64,000 bases of DNA from Tisiphia sp964030975 (GCF_964030975.1 NZ_CAXIQH010000001.1:868001-932000); one strand, 5' to 3'. Shown: positions 51,604 to 61,058, numbered from the stretch's first letter. Translations and numbers: made by a program. Notes: generated by a model not told the origin, from the letters alone.

Positions 51604-51905
51604 TGAATATATTACTTTTTGTTCATATTGTGATAGCAATATTGCTAATCATCGTAATTTTGATGCAAAAGACTGGTAGTGATGGATTGAGTGGCGTTGG
51701 TGGTGGTAATGGGACTATGGGTGTTGTAGCAGGTCGGACAGTGGTTAATTTCTTGACTAAAACTACAGTAGTGCTTGCCACATTGTTTATAATCAATGCT
51801 ATTATTCTTGCTAATTTGTCTTCTAAGAAAAATCCTGGGATAATTAAGAAAATTGAGCAAGTTGATGATAAGCAACAAGAATCTAGCTTGCCAATTGCTA
51901 AATAG
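51600..51905 (+). CDS. secG: Preprotein translocase subunit SecG
   Basis: SecG is a small inner-membrane partner of SecYE that aids protein export. The 101-residue protein has two membrane helices (LLFVHIVIAILLIIVILMQ and TTVVLATLFIINAIILAN) separated by the glycine-rich GLSGVGGGNGTMGVVAGR loop, the standard pattern. The ATG overlaps the tpiA stop. Confidence 0.93.
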   Translation: MMNILLFVHIVIAILLIIVILMQKTGSDGLSGVGGGNGTMGVVAGRTVVNFLTKTTVVLATLFIINAIILANLSSKKNPGIIKKIEQVDDKQQESSLPIAK

Positions 51906-51931
51906 AATTTAGGAAGGATATACTGTTACCT

Positions 51932-52765
51932 ATGCAAAAAATAATTGACTTACATAACATCAAAATTGGTAATGCTCTGCCATTTATTTTGATTGCTGGA
52001 CCTTGCCAAATAGAAACTCTAGATCACGCACTATTTATGGCAGACAAGCTTGTTACTATTACTGCTAAACTTAACATACCATTTGTTTATAAATCATCAT
52101 TTGATAAAGCAAATAGAACTTCAATCAATGGCATCCGTGGTAGGGGGCTTGACAAAGGGTTAGAAATTTTGTATAAGGTAAAATCAGCCTTTAATTGTCA
52201 TATTCTTACGGATGTACACACAGAGGCTCAATGTGCTATAGTTGCTGAAGTTGTCGATATACTACAAATCCCTGCTTTTTTATGTAGACAAACAGATTTA
52301 CTGCGTGCTGCAGCGATGACCAATAAGGTTGTTAATGTGAAAAAAGGACAATTTCTTGCTCCTTGGGATATGAAGAATGTTCATGCTAAGCTGGAAAATT
52401 TTGGTGCTAAAAGTATCATGTTTACCGAGCGGGGGGCGTGTTTTGGTTACAACACATTAGTATCAGATATGCGTAGTTTACCAATCATGGCAGAAACCGG
52501 TACTCCAGTAATTTTTGATGCAACCCATTCGGTTCAGCAGCCAGGTGGTATAGGCAATAGTAGTGGTGGTGAGAGAAAATATGTTGAAATACTGGCAAGG
52601 GCAGCTGTTAGTGTTGGAGTAGCTGGTATTTTTATGGAAGTTCATCAAGATCCAGATAATGCACCAAGTGACGGCTCTTGTATGATCAAGCTGTCTGATT
52701 TAGAACCTATCTTATCTAGGTTAAAGAAATATGATGAGGTAACTAAAACAGTACCTGTGCTATAA
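51932..52765 (+). CDS. kdsA: 3-deoxy-8-phosphooctulonate (KDO-8-P) synthase
   Basis: KdsA condenses phosphoenolpyruvate with arabinose 5-phosphate to start KDO synthesis for lipopolysaccharide. The 277-residue protein has AGPCQIETLDHA, FVYKSSFDKANRTS, LTDVHTE, FLCRQTDLL and the KKGQFLAPWDM active-site segment. A cysteine in AGPCQIE corresponds to the metal-ligand position of the metal-dependent subclass. It sits just after secG. Confidence 0.95.
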   Translation: MQKIIDLHNIKIGNALPFILIAGPCQIETLDHALFMADKLVTITAKLNIPFVYKSSFDKANRTSINGIRGRGLDKGLEILYKVKSAFNCHILTDVHTEAQCAIVAEVVDILQIPAFLCRQTDLLRAAAMTNKVVNVKKGQFLAPWDMKNVHAKLENFGAKSIMFTERGACFGYNTLVSDMRSLPIMAETGTPVIFDATHSVQQPGGIGNSSGGERKYVEILARAAVSVGVAGIFMEVHQDPDNAPSDGSCMIKLSDLEPILSRLKKYDEVTKTVPVL

Positions 52766-52858
52766 CAAAGTCTATACTAAAAAGCGACAGCAACTCTTGT
52801 ATGGAACCATTTTTTTGTGTTATAAATAATCTTAATTTGTCTGTTGAAAACTTTTTAT

Positions 52859-53398
52859 ATGCAACAATTTCATGATTTTATATTTAACTCTCCTAAATTA
52901 GGTATTTTTTACCTTGGTGGTAAGATTGAAGGATGCAATATAGAAATACATGATGTGGTGTTTGTAATTGGGAAATCAAATATAGACATGTCTCAACAGA
53001 TTAAAAGCAAATGGGTAGGCATACCTGAATCCTTACATATTGATTCTTGGTTTATAGCTGATACTATTGATGGTTTTAATATTCACATTCATGAAACAAA
53101 ACCTACGGTTAGCGAGAATCATCTGTTTTTTGTGAATCTTGGTTCATATAAAAATAATTCCTTTGGAGAGTGCCATTTTATGACTTTGGTAGTTGCTCAA
53201 TCAAGAAGTAAAGCAATTGAAAAGGCAAGAGAAAAGGCACCGAAAAATGAAGAGATGCAGCATAGTGATAATATCTATGATATAGATGAATGCATAAGAA
53301 TTTCTAAAGTTAGCAATTATTATATTGTTCTCGAGCATACTGGTATAAAAAAAGAAAGTAGCATAATAAATGGTTATCAAAAACTGAAAAACTATTAA
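52859..53398 (+). CDS. DUF1543-family protein
   Basis: From ATG 52859 the protein has 179 residues; a TTG at 52844 would add five. KLGIFYLGGKIEGCNIEIHD then VVFVIGKSNIDM and HIDSWF are hallmarks of DUF1543. A second copy of the motif region follows (FVNLGSYKNNSFGECHFMTL, VVAQSRSKAIEKAREK). The family's function is unknown; the paired ligand-like repeats imply binding of a shared ligand type. It is downstream of kdsA with a 90-base gap. Confidence 0.75.
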   Translation: MQQFHDFIFNSPKLGIFYLGGKIEGCNIEIHDVVFVIGKSNIDMSQQIKSKWVGIPESLHIDSWFIADTIDGFNIHIHETKPTVSENHLFFVNLGSYKNNSFGECHFMTLVVAQSRSKAIEKAREKAPKNEEMQHSDNIYDIDECIRISKVSNYYIVLEHTGIKKESSIINGYQKLKNY

Positions 53399-53413
53399 AT
53401 ATGCTGTAATTAA

Positions 53414-53715
53414 TTATTCACCTTACGCATGGCATTTAAAAGTCATAGAGGGAACAGCTTGCCGTTTATTAGCTAGGATGCATGAGTCAGAACGAAGCAA
53501 TTGTAAGCTGTCATTCCCGCGTAGGTAGGAATCTAAGATACCTGCTTTCGCAGGTATGACATTAAATTTAAGCAGGGATGACACAAAAATGCTTCGTCGA
53601 CTCATGTCTCCTCGCAATGACATCGGTTATTTTTCTACAACTGTTAAACTACCATGATAACCTCTAAAACTGCTTTCTCTTCTAACTTTCGACAGTTGTG
53701 GGGGGCATACGCCTA
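53414..53715. repeat. Composite repeat region
   Basis: It contains GCATTTAAAAGTC (class seen at 8.5 kb), a CGAAGCAATTGTAAGC arm, MITE-A-like inner hairpins and CTTCGTCG...CCTCGCAATGACA, followed by TCTTCTAACTTTCGACAGTT shared with 8.67 kb. Between 53716 and 53900 there is GTACGCTGCGTGTAC and an apparent open frame that I do not trust as a gene. Confidence 0.5.
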
Positions 53716-53900
53716 CTCGCAATACCGTATGTCTATAGCTCTTAACAAGTTAGCAATACCAGTATACTCTTCTACTTTGAAGAATTGTTTTTTGAAAATA
53801 TCAGGGACTCGCATACTCATATATCTTATGTACGCTGCGTGTACTCGCCCCCCATTTTCAAATCAAATTCTCCAAATCATTTGAGTATACAAGAGCTTAT

Positions 53901-54656
53901 TCAAGCCAGGCAAACAAAATCTGTTAATTCAGAAATATCCATTAGACTCATATTACCTAATAACGATGAACTTTGAGGCGAATGTTCTTGTAAGAAGGGT
54001 TGTTGTGATGCTATTTCTTCTATAATCCCACCTAATTGCTGCTGCATTTCTATAATCACGCCTAATTGTTGCTGCATTTCTTTTAATTTTTGTACAATAG
54101 ACTGTAGTTTTTTGTCTAGTGTGCATTTGTTTTGCGACTGTGTTTGTATTTTGGAGGAAATGGGGAAGGGGCTTTTCTTTTCTATCCATTGACATATACT
54201 ATTTTCTTGTGCCTGATCTCCTTGGTCATTCTCATTGGGTAATGTTTCTACAGCTTTTAATATATTTCTCTGTAATAGTGCAGTTACATTTTTTTGTAAG
54301 TTAGGCTCTATCTTATTGTTTCCAGACAACTCAAGTATCAATATATGGTTATTCTTTTCTAATGCTTGTACTAGATATTTTGTACCCTTATCGCTTATCT
54401 TGTTATTGTGCAAATCTATTCTCGTTATAGAATCATTGCCCTCTAAGAGTTTTGCTATTGACATAGCCCCTTTATTACCTACCTGGTTGCCATCCAAATT
54501 TATACGTTTTACAGTATGGTTTTGTAATAAGGCTTGTACTAGTAACTCAACGCCCTTATTGCCTATCTTGTTATTGTACAAATCTATGCTTTCAATATTT
54601 TCTCCTGCTTGCAGAGCTTTGATAATTGTATTGAGTTTTGTGGTAGCTTTACCCAT
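53901..54656 (-). CDS. Leucine-rich-repeat protein with coiled C-terminus
   Basis: The ATG at 54656 (AAGG upstream) gives 251 residues. About four ribonuclease-inhibitor-type LRRs of ~28 residues are visible between residues 15 and 125 (ESIDLYNNKIGNKGVELLVQ, KRINLDGNQVGNKGAM, TRIDLHNNKISDKGTKYLVQ). A linker and a Gln/Met-rich coiled segment with a repeated EMQQQLGxIIE follow. This LRR type is typical of eukaryotic NLR proteins and of bacterial effectors. No signal peptide is seen, so export by a type IV or I system would be needed. Confidence 0.75.
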   Translation of the reverse strand: MGKATTKLNTIIKALQAGENIESIDLYNNKIGNKGVELLVQALLQNHTVKRINLDGNQVGNKGAMSIAKLLEGNDSITRIDLHNNKISDKGTKYLVQALEKNNHILILELSGNNKIEPNLQKNVTALLQRNILKAVETLPNENDQGDQAQENSICQWIEKKSPFPISSKIQTQSQNKCTLDKKLQSIVQKLKEMQQQLGVIIEMQQQLGGIIEEIASQQPFLQEHSPQSSSLLGNMSLMDISELTDFVCLA

Positions 54657-54903
54657 AAAATTTACCTTATAAAAATTTAACAAATGTAGGATTGAACTAA
54701 ATATATTCAAACCAGATACTTTATATAAAGCAACAAAATATCTTGCATGTAAAGTATTTTTGTAAAAATGAGTAATGATATTAAGTGGTTATTTTTTATT
54801 TGAGATAATATTTCGTTAATTGCTATTTTTTTTACTAATATGCTTAGTGCTTCTTAGCAAGTATGTTAGAATAATAAAATTAACTTATTAAATTTTCATT
54901 TTT

Positions 54904-56256
54904 ATGTTCCAAACATTAACTCAAAATCTGACGAAAATCTTTGATCGTATCAAAAGAAGTGGCACTTTATCGGAAGCCCAAATAAATGATACTATGCGTG
55001 ATATTAGGATTGCTCTTCTTGAGGCAGATGTGGCATTGTCGGTAGTTAAGGACTTTATTGCTGAAGTAAAATTAAAAGCTATGGGGCAAGAAGTCATAAA
55101 ATCCGTATCTCCTGGGCAGATGATAGTAAAAATTATCCATAATGAGTTAATTAATATATTATCCTCTTCTCCAGATGAAAGTATCTTACAACTTAAATCT
55201 GCACCACCGGTAAATATTTTAATGGTTGGGCTGCAAGGTAGTGGTAAGACTACTGCCAGTGCCAAATTAGCCCTTAGACTAAAAAATCAGAATAAAAAGG
55301 TACTTTTAGTCTCTCTTGATACTTACCGTCCTGCTGCTCAGGAACAGTTAACTATCCTTGGTAAATCGATAGAGGTAGATAGTTTAACTATTATCCCAGA
55401 GCATACTCCTATCGATATTACTAAAAGAGCTTTGCACGAATCAAAATTAGCTGCCTATGATGTCGTTATTTATGATACGGCAGGTAGGTTACAAATCGAT
55501 GATCAAATGATGCAAGAAGCAGTAAATATAAAAAATTTAGTAGAACCAAAAGAAATAATTTTGGTAGTTGATGCAATGACTGGGCAAGATTCAGTACTTA
55601 TAGCTAGCAATTTTGATCAGCAATTATCCATTACTGGTGTAATTTTATCCCGTATTGATGGAGATGCCAAAGGTGGAGCAGCTTTGAGTATTAAGCATGT
55701 TACCAACAAGCCCATTAAGTTTCTAAGTACTGGCGAGAAATTGACAGATTTAGAGCTATTTGATCCAGAACGCATCGCCTCGAGAATATTAGATATGGGA
55801 GATATCGTCTCCTTTGTTGAAAAAGCGAGCAGCCTAATAGATCAGCAAGAGGCAGAAAAAGCAGCTGCCAGACTAAAAAAAGGTAAATTTGATTTGGAAG
55901 ATTACCTAATGCAAATGAGGAGTATAAAAAAACTAGGTGGATTTGGTAGTATGATGAGTATGTTACCTGGCATGAATAAAATTATCGATAAGGTTGATCA
56001 ATCGAAATTAAGTGGCAAATTAATAGAACAGCAAGAAGCAATAATTTTATCGATGACTAAAAAAGAACGAAGAAAACCAGATTTACTAAATGCCTCACGT
56101 CGGAAACGTATCGCTGAAGGTTCTGGAACATCAGTCCAAAAAGTCAATAATCTATTGAAACAATTTAAACAAATAAGTGATCTTATGAAAAAGGTAAGCA
56201 ATATGAATCCCAAAAGCCTAATGCGTAGCAGTATCGGCAATTTATTTAAACCATAA
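54904..56256 (+). CDS. ffh: Signal recognition particle GTPase Ffh
   Basis: Ffh binds 4.5S RNA and signal sequences and delivers ribosomes to FtsY. The 450-residue protein has the N-domain helices, G1 loop GLQGSGKTTASAKLA (about residues 106-120), DTYRPAAQEQL, DTAGR, and TKxDG-like SRIDGDAKGGA. A methionine-rich M domain ends in the signature AEGSGTSVQKVNNLLKQF. Length and motifs are normal. The 54657-54903 gap upstream shows no repeats. Confidence 0.96.
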   Translation: MFQTLTQNLTKIFDRIKRSGTLSEAQINDTMRDIRIALLEADVALSVVKDFIAEVKLKAMGQEVIKSVSPGQMIVKIIHNELINILSSSPDESILQLKSAPPVNILMVGLQGSGKTTASAKLALRLKNQNKKVLLVSLDTYRPAAQEQLTILGKSIEVDSLTIIPEHTPIDITKRALHESKLAAYDVVIYDTAGRLQIDDQMMQEAVNIKNLVEPKEIILVVDAMTGQDSVLIASNFDQQLSITGVILSRIDGDAKGGAALSIKHVTNKPIKFLSTGEKLTDLELFDPERIASRILDMGDIVSFVEKASSLIDQQEAEKAAARLKKGKFDLEDYLMQMRSIKKLGGFGSMMSMLPGMNKIIDKVDQSKLSGKLIEQQEAIILSMTKKERRKPDLLNASRRKRIAEGSGTSVQKVNNLLKQFKQISDLMKKVSNMNPKSLMRSSIGNLFKP

Positions 56257-56287
56257 TTTTCCTTAAAACGTTCACTAGGAGTAAAAA

Positions 56288-58543
56288 ATGAATAAATATT
56301 TTATATTATTAATATTAATAATGCCTCTTAATTCATTCGCCCAAGAGCGAATATCTAATTTTGTTACACCAGTTACTTATTTTGTTAATCACGTCCAACA
56401 ATTAAATCTACTCGATAATGATTTAACTAAATACAGACGAACAAGCATAGTAGGCACCAGTGGTATGGGAAAAACCCAGCTTGCTAGGATGTATTCTTAT
56501 GAGAATCAAAATAATTATAAACTTATTTGGTTTATTGATTGTAATTTAGATATTAATGCAGAGTTGTTAAAACTAGCAAAGGCTATTAATGCTACTTCTA
56601 AATCTAATTTAATATCAGAAGATATAATGTTAGTACGAAAAGAAATAATGAGCTATTTATCTAGTCAAGATAAATGGTTGCTGGTATTCGATAATCTAAA
56701 GGTAAGTGAAAATAAAAAAGTTCAGGAGTTTGTTGATTGGAAACATAACGGACACGTTATATTTTGCTCCCAAGATAGTGAAATATTACCGAACGCAATT
56801 AAAATGACTACATTTGAAAAAAATGATGTCATTACTCTTGCTAACAATATTTTAGAACATAACGATCTAAAATCAGCAGAATTCTTGAGTGAAGAATTTG
56901 CTGGTTATCCTATCCTGATAGTACAAGGGGCACAATTATTAAATAATGTACAAGGTTTAGATAGAGCCGAATATAAGAACAAAATCCACCAATCATCAGA
57001 TAAAATTAAATTGAACATTATATTAGCTATCAATGAATTAAAGCCAAGCGCCAAAAATTTACTAAATAAAATAGCTTTAATAAATAATCAAGGCTTCTCA
57101 AAAGAATTACTAAGTTTTATTACTGACGATAAAAGTACTCTGAGTGACGATCTTTATCAATTATCTAAATTTTCCTTAATATCTAACATTGACCATAATG
57201 ACGCTAATCCTATCTTTGAAATGCACGATGTTATTGCTCAGAAAATAGCTAAGATTAATTGTGCTGAGAATAATAAAGCTTATTTAGAGGATATTATTAC
57301 TAAATTAGTCGGATGCGTGCCAAATAGTTTGATAAAAGCCCAACTTTTTAGAAAAACGAAAACTATGAGGGAAAATTTTGAAATACTTTCTAGAAATGCT
57401 GAAAAATATAACGCTAATATATATAAAATTATGCAACTGAATAGACAACTAATAGCAGCATATCTTATCTCTTACGATTACCATAATACAGAAAGACTCA
57501 TTAATTGGTTTAATAAAAATGATCAACAGGGAGCTGGTAAGTTTAAATTATGGTTAATGAATAATGACGAGAAATACACATATGCAAGTTACCTACGAGC
57601 AATAGGCGTGTATTATAGAATTTCCTCTAATCATAAAGCAGCAATAAATTATTGTACAAGAACGAAAAAAATATTAGATAATGTACAAGGTTATGAATCT
57701 TTTAAATGGGCTGTACTGTTTACCTTAGCAACATCGAATATTGCATTAGGTCAAGTTCAAGAAGCAGAAAAAAACATTGAGATTATAGAACAAATTGTTA
57801 ATAAAGGTTTAATGGATGAAAGTGACATATTTTATATACATGATGCTAAAGCGCTTCTATTCCTCATGCAAGGGAAATATACTGAATCATTAGAACAAGT
57901 TAATAAAAGCATAGAAATAGCCATTAAAAACGGAACAAGCCCTGATGACCCATGGCTTATAAATTCTTATAATATTAAAGTAGAAGTATTAAATTACCTT
58001 AAAAAGCACCAAGAAGCGTATGCCATAGCCAAGCAAGTATATGACATGTGTAAATCCTTTAAAAAAGAAGATGATGAAGTATTTGGTTGCACTTTTGTTG
58101 AAATGGCAAGAAGTGAATTAGGACTGGGTAAGCTAGACCAAGCCTCAGAGCATATTAATAATGCTATTTCCATATTCTTAACCAACGAACTTAGAAACCC
58201 TAGAAATGCAGATTATTCAGAAGATACAGACCTAGCAGCGAGCTATGTAGTGCAAGGTGATATTCTGTTCGCCCAAGATAATATAAAAGAAGCAATAGAC
58301 TCCTATAATAAAGCTTATAACATATATTATTATTTATATAGAGATAATCGTAAAAATGTGGCTCAAGTTAGTTACTTATATAGTCAAGGAGCTAAAGCTG
58401 CGTGTAAAGCACAAAACTTATTTAGTTATAAATTTTTTGGTAAACCGCAAGTCAAGGAGTTTGGGATAAATCACCCTAATACTGTATCTATGTTTGAGTA
58501 TTGTAAACAATATAATATGGATTTATGGGCAAAAGGAAAATAG
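56288..58543 (+). CDS. Exported STAND-type (NB-ARC-like) NTPase with TPR domain
   Basis: The 751-residue protein starts with a signal peptide (FILLILIMPLNSFA, probable cleavage before QERI). Next is a P-loop NTPase domain with Walker A GTSGMGKT at residues 56-63, LIWFIDCN, and Walker B WLLVFDNL near 133-140, followed by a winged-helix-like region with FEMHDVIAQKIA near residue 310. Tetratricopeptide repeats occupy about residues 430-700 (AIDSYNKAYNIYYYL, LEQVNKSIEIAIKNG). The combination is that of STAND signalling ATPases, normally cytoplasmic. Here the signal sequence implies transfer across the inner membrane, where ATP is scarce, so secretion into the host is plausible. Confidence 0.75.
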   Translation: MNKYFILLILIMPLNSFAQERISNFVTPVTYFVNHVQQLNLLDNDLTKYRRTSIVGTSGMGKTQLARMYSYENQNNYKLIWFIDCNLDINAELLKLAKAINATSKSNLISEDIMLVRKEIMSYLSSQDKWLLVFDNLKVSENKKVQEFVDWKHNGHVIFCSQDSEILPNAIKMTTFEKNDVITLANNILEHNDLKSAEFLSEEFAGYPILIVQGAQLLNNVQGLDRAEYKNKIHQSSDKIKLNIILAINELKPSAKNLLNKIALINNQGFSKELLSFITDDKSTLSDDLYQLSKFSLISNIDHNDANPIFEMHDVIAQKIAKINCAENNKAYLEDIITKLVGCVPNSLIKAQLFRKTKTMRENFEILSRNAEKYNANIYKIMQLNRQLIAAYLISYDYHNTERLINWFNKNDQQGAGKFKLWLMNNDEKYTYASYLRAIGVYYRISSNHKAAINYCTRTKKILDNVQGYESFKWAVLFTLATSNIALGQVQEAEKNIEIIEQIVNKGLMDESDIFYIHDAKALLFLMQGKYTESLEQVNKSIEIAIKNGTSPDDPWLINSYNIKVEVLNYLKKHQEAYAIAKQVYDMCKSFKKEDDEVFGCTFVEMARSELGLGKLDQASEHINNAISIFLTNELRNPRNADYSEDTDLAASYVVQGDILFAQDNIKEAIDSYNKAYNIYYYLYRDNRKNVAQVSYLYSQGAKAACKAQNLFSYKFFGKPQVKEFGINHPNTVSMFEYCKQYNMDLWAKGK

Positions 58544-58654
58544 GTTGCTGTGAACAAAATTTTAATTGTCTATATTTTGAGTATTGTTAACCATAGTACC
58601 CTACATTTTTTATTCTATCGTAAAAATAGCAAAAAATTATAAGGATATTATGCT

Positions 58655-58800
58655 ACACAAGCGTCATTGCGAGGAGTGTGTAAGCACGACGAAGCAATCC
58701 ACTTCTGGTCTTTTGGATTGCTTCGTCGCCTAAAGTGGCTCATCGCAATGACGCCTGGCTGTTTTTCCTATGACTTTTAATAGTCGCTCCGTCAAAAAGG
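58655..58800. repeat. GTCATTGCGAGG-type hairpin repeat
   Basis: GCGTCATTGCGAGGAGTGTG opens and CTCATCGCAATGACGCC closes a long hairpin with GCAATCCA opposite TTGGATTGC. GACTTTTAATAG follows as an outer end. Next come the IS5-like terminal sequence GTCGCTCCGTCAAAAA and the element to 58986. Confidence 0.65.
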
Positions 58801-58986
58801 CTGTAGGTATGAGAGGTAATACATGTTTGCGGTTAAAAATCACATCAAAATCCATAAGATTTTCACCCTATTTTGTCAAAAACCTTATGGATTTACAAAG
58901 TTTTTATAACCTAATCACAGTACCAAGCTTGTCATCCCTGCGAAAGCAGGTATCTAAAATAGTGGACAAAAAGCCCTGAGATATTA
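58785..58986. mobile_element. Second copy of the IS5-ended element (MITE-A-free), truncated
   Basis: About 190 bases match, inverted, the stretch 48825-49160 but without the MITE-A. They include ATCCATAAG...CTTATGGAT and AAGCTTGTCATCCCTGCG. The outer part beyond 58987 is replaced by the 58-bp miniature MITE-A. Confidence 0.7.
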
Positions 58987-59044
58987 TATAGTTATGCTCA
59001 TAGGATTAGGTGATAAAGAACATAATCCTATGAGCATAACTATA
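58987..59044. mobile_element. 58-bp palindromic miniature of MITE-A
   Basis: TATAGTTATGCTCATAGGAT at the left is matched by the exact inverse ATCCTATGAGCATAACTATA at the right, with only TAGGTGATAAAGAACATA between. Both ends come from the same terminus of MITE-A, so it seems to have formed by internal deletion and end copying. The remaining 59045-59098 gap has no feature. Confidence 0.8.
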
Positions 59045-59098
59045 GCTATTTTAGTACATCTCAAAATTGGAACAATCTCTATGAATCATATAACTTAT

Positions 59099-59602
59099 CT
59101 AAGATTTCTTATCATTAATGATAGGAGAAAATTCTTTAACTACAGCCTTATAAAGTTTTCGTTTAAAGGGAATTATAATTGACAATAATTCATCAAATTT
59201 AACCCAACGCCATTCCTCAAATTCTGGGTTACTAGTGTTAATATTAATATCTTCATTAGTACCTGTGAACCTAATTAAAAACCATTTTTGTTTTTGACCC
59301 CGGAAATTACCATCCCATAATTTAGGTATTAAAACTTTAGGCACGTCATAACTATACCAACATCTGCTTTCTGCAAGAATATACCCTTTGTTGGAACCTA
59401 TCTCTTCTGACATTTCTCTAAGAGCGGCAACACTGGGTGTTTCTCCCAAATCTATACCACCTTGAGGCATTTGCCAAGCTGGTATTTTACTATCGATTCT
59501 TTTGCCAACAAATACTCTATTAGTACCATCAATTATCATCATACCTACACTTGGTCTATATGGTAATTCATGGTAACATTTACGAAGAGTTTTATTTTTC
59601 AT
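59099..59602 (-). CDS. rppH: RNA 5'-pyrophosphohydrolase RppH (Nudix)
   Basis: RppH removes pyrophosphate from RNA 5' ends and can hydrolyse diadenosine polyphosphates. From ATG 59602 (MKNKTLRKCYHELPYRPSVG) the protein has 167 residues, near the family size; the open frame continues 42 bases further up. The Nudix box is GGIDLGETPSVAALREMSEE followed by IGS, matching GX5EX7REUXEEXGU. QMPQGG precedes it, as in RppH. Confidence 0.92.
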   Translation of the reverse strand: MKNKTLRKCYHELPYRPSVGMMIIDGTNRVFVGKRIDSKIPAWQMPQGGIDLGETPSVAALREMSEEIGSNKGYILAESRCWYSYDVPKVLIPKLWDGNFRGQKQKWFLIRFTGTNEDININTSNPEFEEWRWVKFDELLSIIIPFKRKLYKAVVKEFSPIINDKKS

Positions 59603-59699
59603 GATCTTAGTTTTGTATGGACGGCAGATTAGCAAAATGCCCACCTCACAACCTAGTATAATTGATTACTCTTTATTTGTGTACCTAAATTATTAATCC

Positions 59700-61058
59700 T
59701 TAAGTTATTTTAATTACTCTATTTCTTCCTTGTTCCTTTCCTTGATACAGAGCTTGGTCGGCACGTCCTATAAAATCACTAATAGTTTCTCCTATTTTGT
59801 ATTCAGTTACTCCTATTGAAATAGTTTTCTTAATAGGGTTCTCTTGAGTTTTAACTTTAAAATCGATAGATTCCACTGTTGTTCTTAGCCGCTCCGCTAC
59901 ATACATAGCCTCGTCAATCGTTATATCATTTAACAGGATAGCAAATTCCTCGCCACCATACCTAGCAATTAAGTCTGTAACCCTAAAAATGTTTTTCATA
60001 ACATTAGTAATGGTTTTTAGCACTATATCTCCTGCTTGATGACCATAAGTATCATTAACTTGTTTAAAATGATCAATATCACACATAAGTAAGCATAAGG
60101 GTCTTTTGCTATCGGCAGCTTTCTTCACCATTTGTTTTATGTGCGTATCAAAATAATGGCGGTTAAATATACCAGTCAAACCATCTTTAATCGATAAATT
60201 TACACTTAACTCTAAATCATTGCGTAATTTATCTTGATAATGTTTTCTTCTCAATTGAGTTTTGATTCTAGCTAATAGCTCATTTTTATCTATTGGGTAT
60301 ATAAAATAATCATTAATACCCAGTTCCAAACCCTTGATAACTATTGCTCTATTTTCTTCTTCGGCTTGTAATATGAGTACTATGTCATGAAACTTAGCAT
60401 TAGAACGTAACATCATGCCTATTCGCAAAGGATCTCCTTGCTCTAATTGGCAGCTAATAATTACTAAATCCGGGATATATTCGGTATCTTCCTCCAATTC
60501 ATTAATATCAGATATTATTTTGATGTTTGGGGTAAGAGTTAGAAGCATTTTATGTATATTTCTTGCCTGCACTATATCATCGTTAATTAACAATATTTTA
60601 TTATCTGAGAAATTATCCTGTATTTCTATGACAGAACCACCTAATTCAGCATTAGTAGTATTTCTCAGTTTCAGTTCATCAATAACCGCCTTCATTCTAG
60701 CAAGAGATCGTACCCTGGCAAAAAGAGCAGTATCAACGATAGGTTTTGTTAAGAATTCATCAGCTCCAGCTTCAAGCCCTCTTATGCGATCTTCAGTATC
60801 AGAAAGGGCTGTAACCATAATAACTGGTATATGCATGGTAGAAATATTAGACTTAATTTTTCTACAGGTTTCAAATCCATCCATATCAGGCATCATGGCA
60901 TCAAGCAATACAATATCAATCCTATTAATGGTAAGAACGTTCAGAGCATCTTTACCATTATCGGCAGTAAAGACGGTGTAATATTCTCCTAAAAGTTTAG
61001 CTTCCAGTAATTTAACATTTGATTCTATATCATCAACTACTAGTACATTGGCAGTCAT
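59700..61058 (-). CDS. pleD: PleD-type response regulator diguanylate cyclase
   Basis: PleD makes cyclic di-GMP under control of phosphorylation. The 452-residue protein has a first receiver domain with phospho-acceptor Asp53 (LLDAMMPDMDG), a second adaptor receiver (about residues 155-275) that lacks a clear phosphorylation pocket, and a GGDEF domain with GGEEF near residue 377. The inhibitory RxxD site (RVTD) lies exactly five residues before GGEEF. The layout is the classic PleD one. The matching sensor kinase is not in the window. Confidence 0.94.
   Translation of the reverse strand: MTANVLVVDDIESNVKLLEAKLLGEYYTVFTADNGKDALNVLTINRIDIVLLDAMMPDMDGFETCRKIKSNISTMHIPVIMVTALSDTEDRIRGLEAGADEFLTKPIVDTALFARVRSLARMKAVIDELKLRNTTNAELGGSVIEIQDNFSDNKILLINDDIVQARNIHKMLLTLTPNIKIISDINELEEDTEYIPDLVIISCQLEQGDPLRIGMMLRSNAKFHDIVLILQAEEENRAIVIKGLELGINDYFIYPIDKNELLARIKTQLRRKHYQDKLRNDLELSVNLSIKDGLTGIFNRHYFDTHIKQMVKKAADSKRPLCLLMCDIDHFKQVNDTYGHQAGDIVLKTITNVMKNIFRVTDLIARYGGEEFAILLNDITIDEAMYVAERLRTTVESIDFKVKTQENPIKKTISIGVTEYKIGETISDFIGRADQALYQGKEQGRNRVIKIT

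Noticed and set aside
53654..53884. 76-codon open frame before the LRR gene
   Set aside because: Its first part is repeat sequence shared with 8.67 kb, it has no ribosome-binding site, and its translation has no familiar features.
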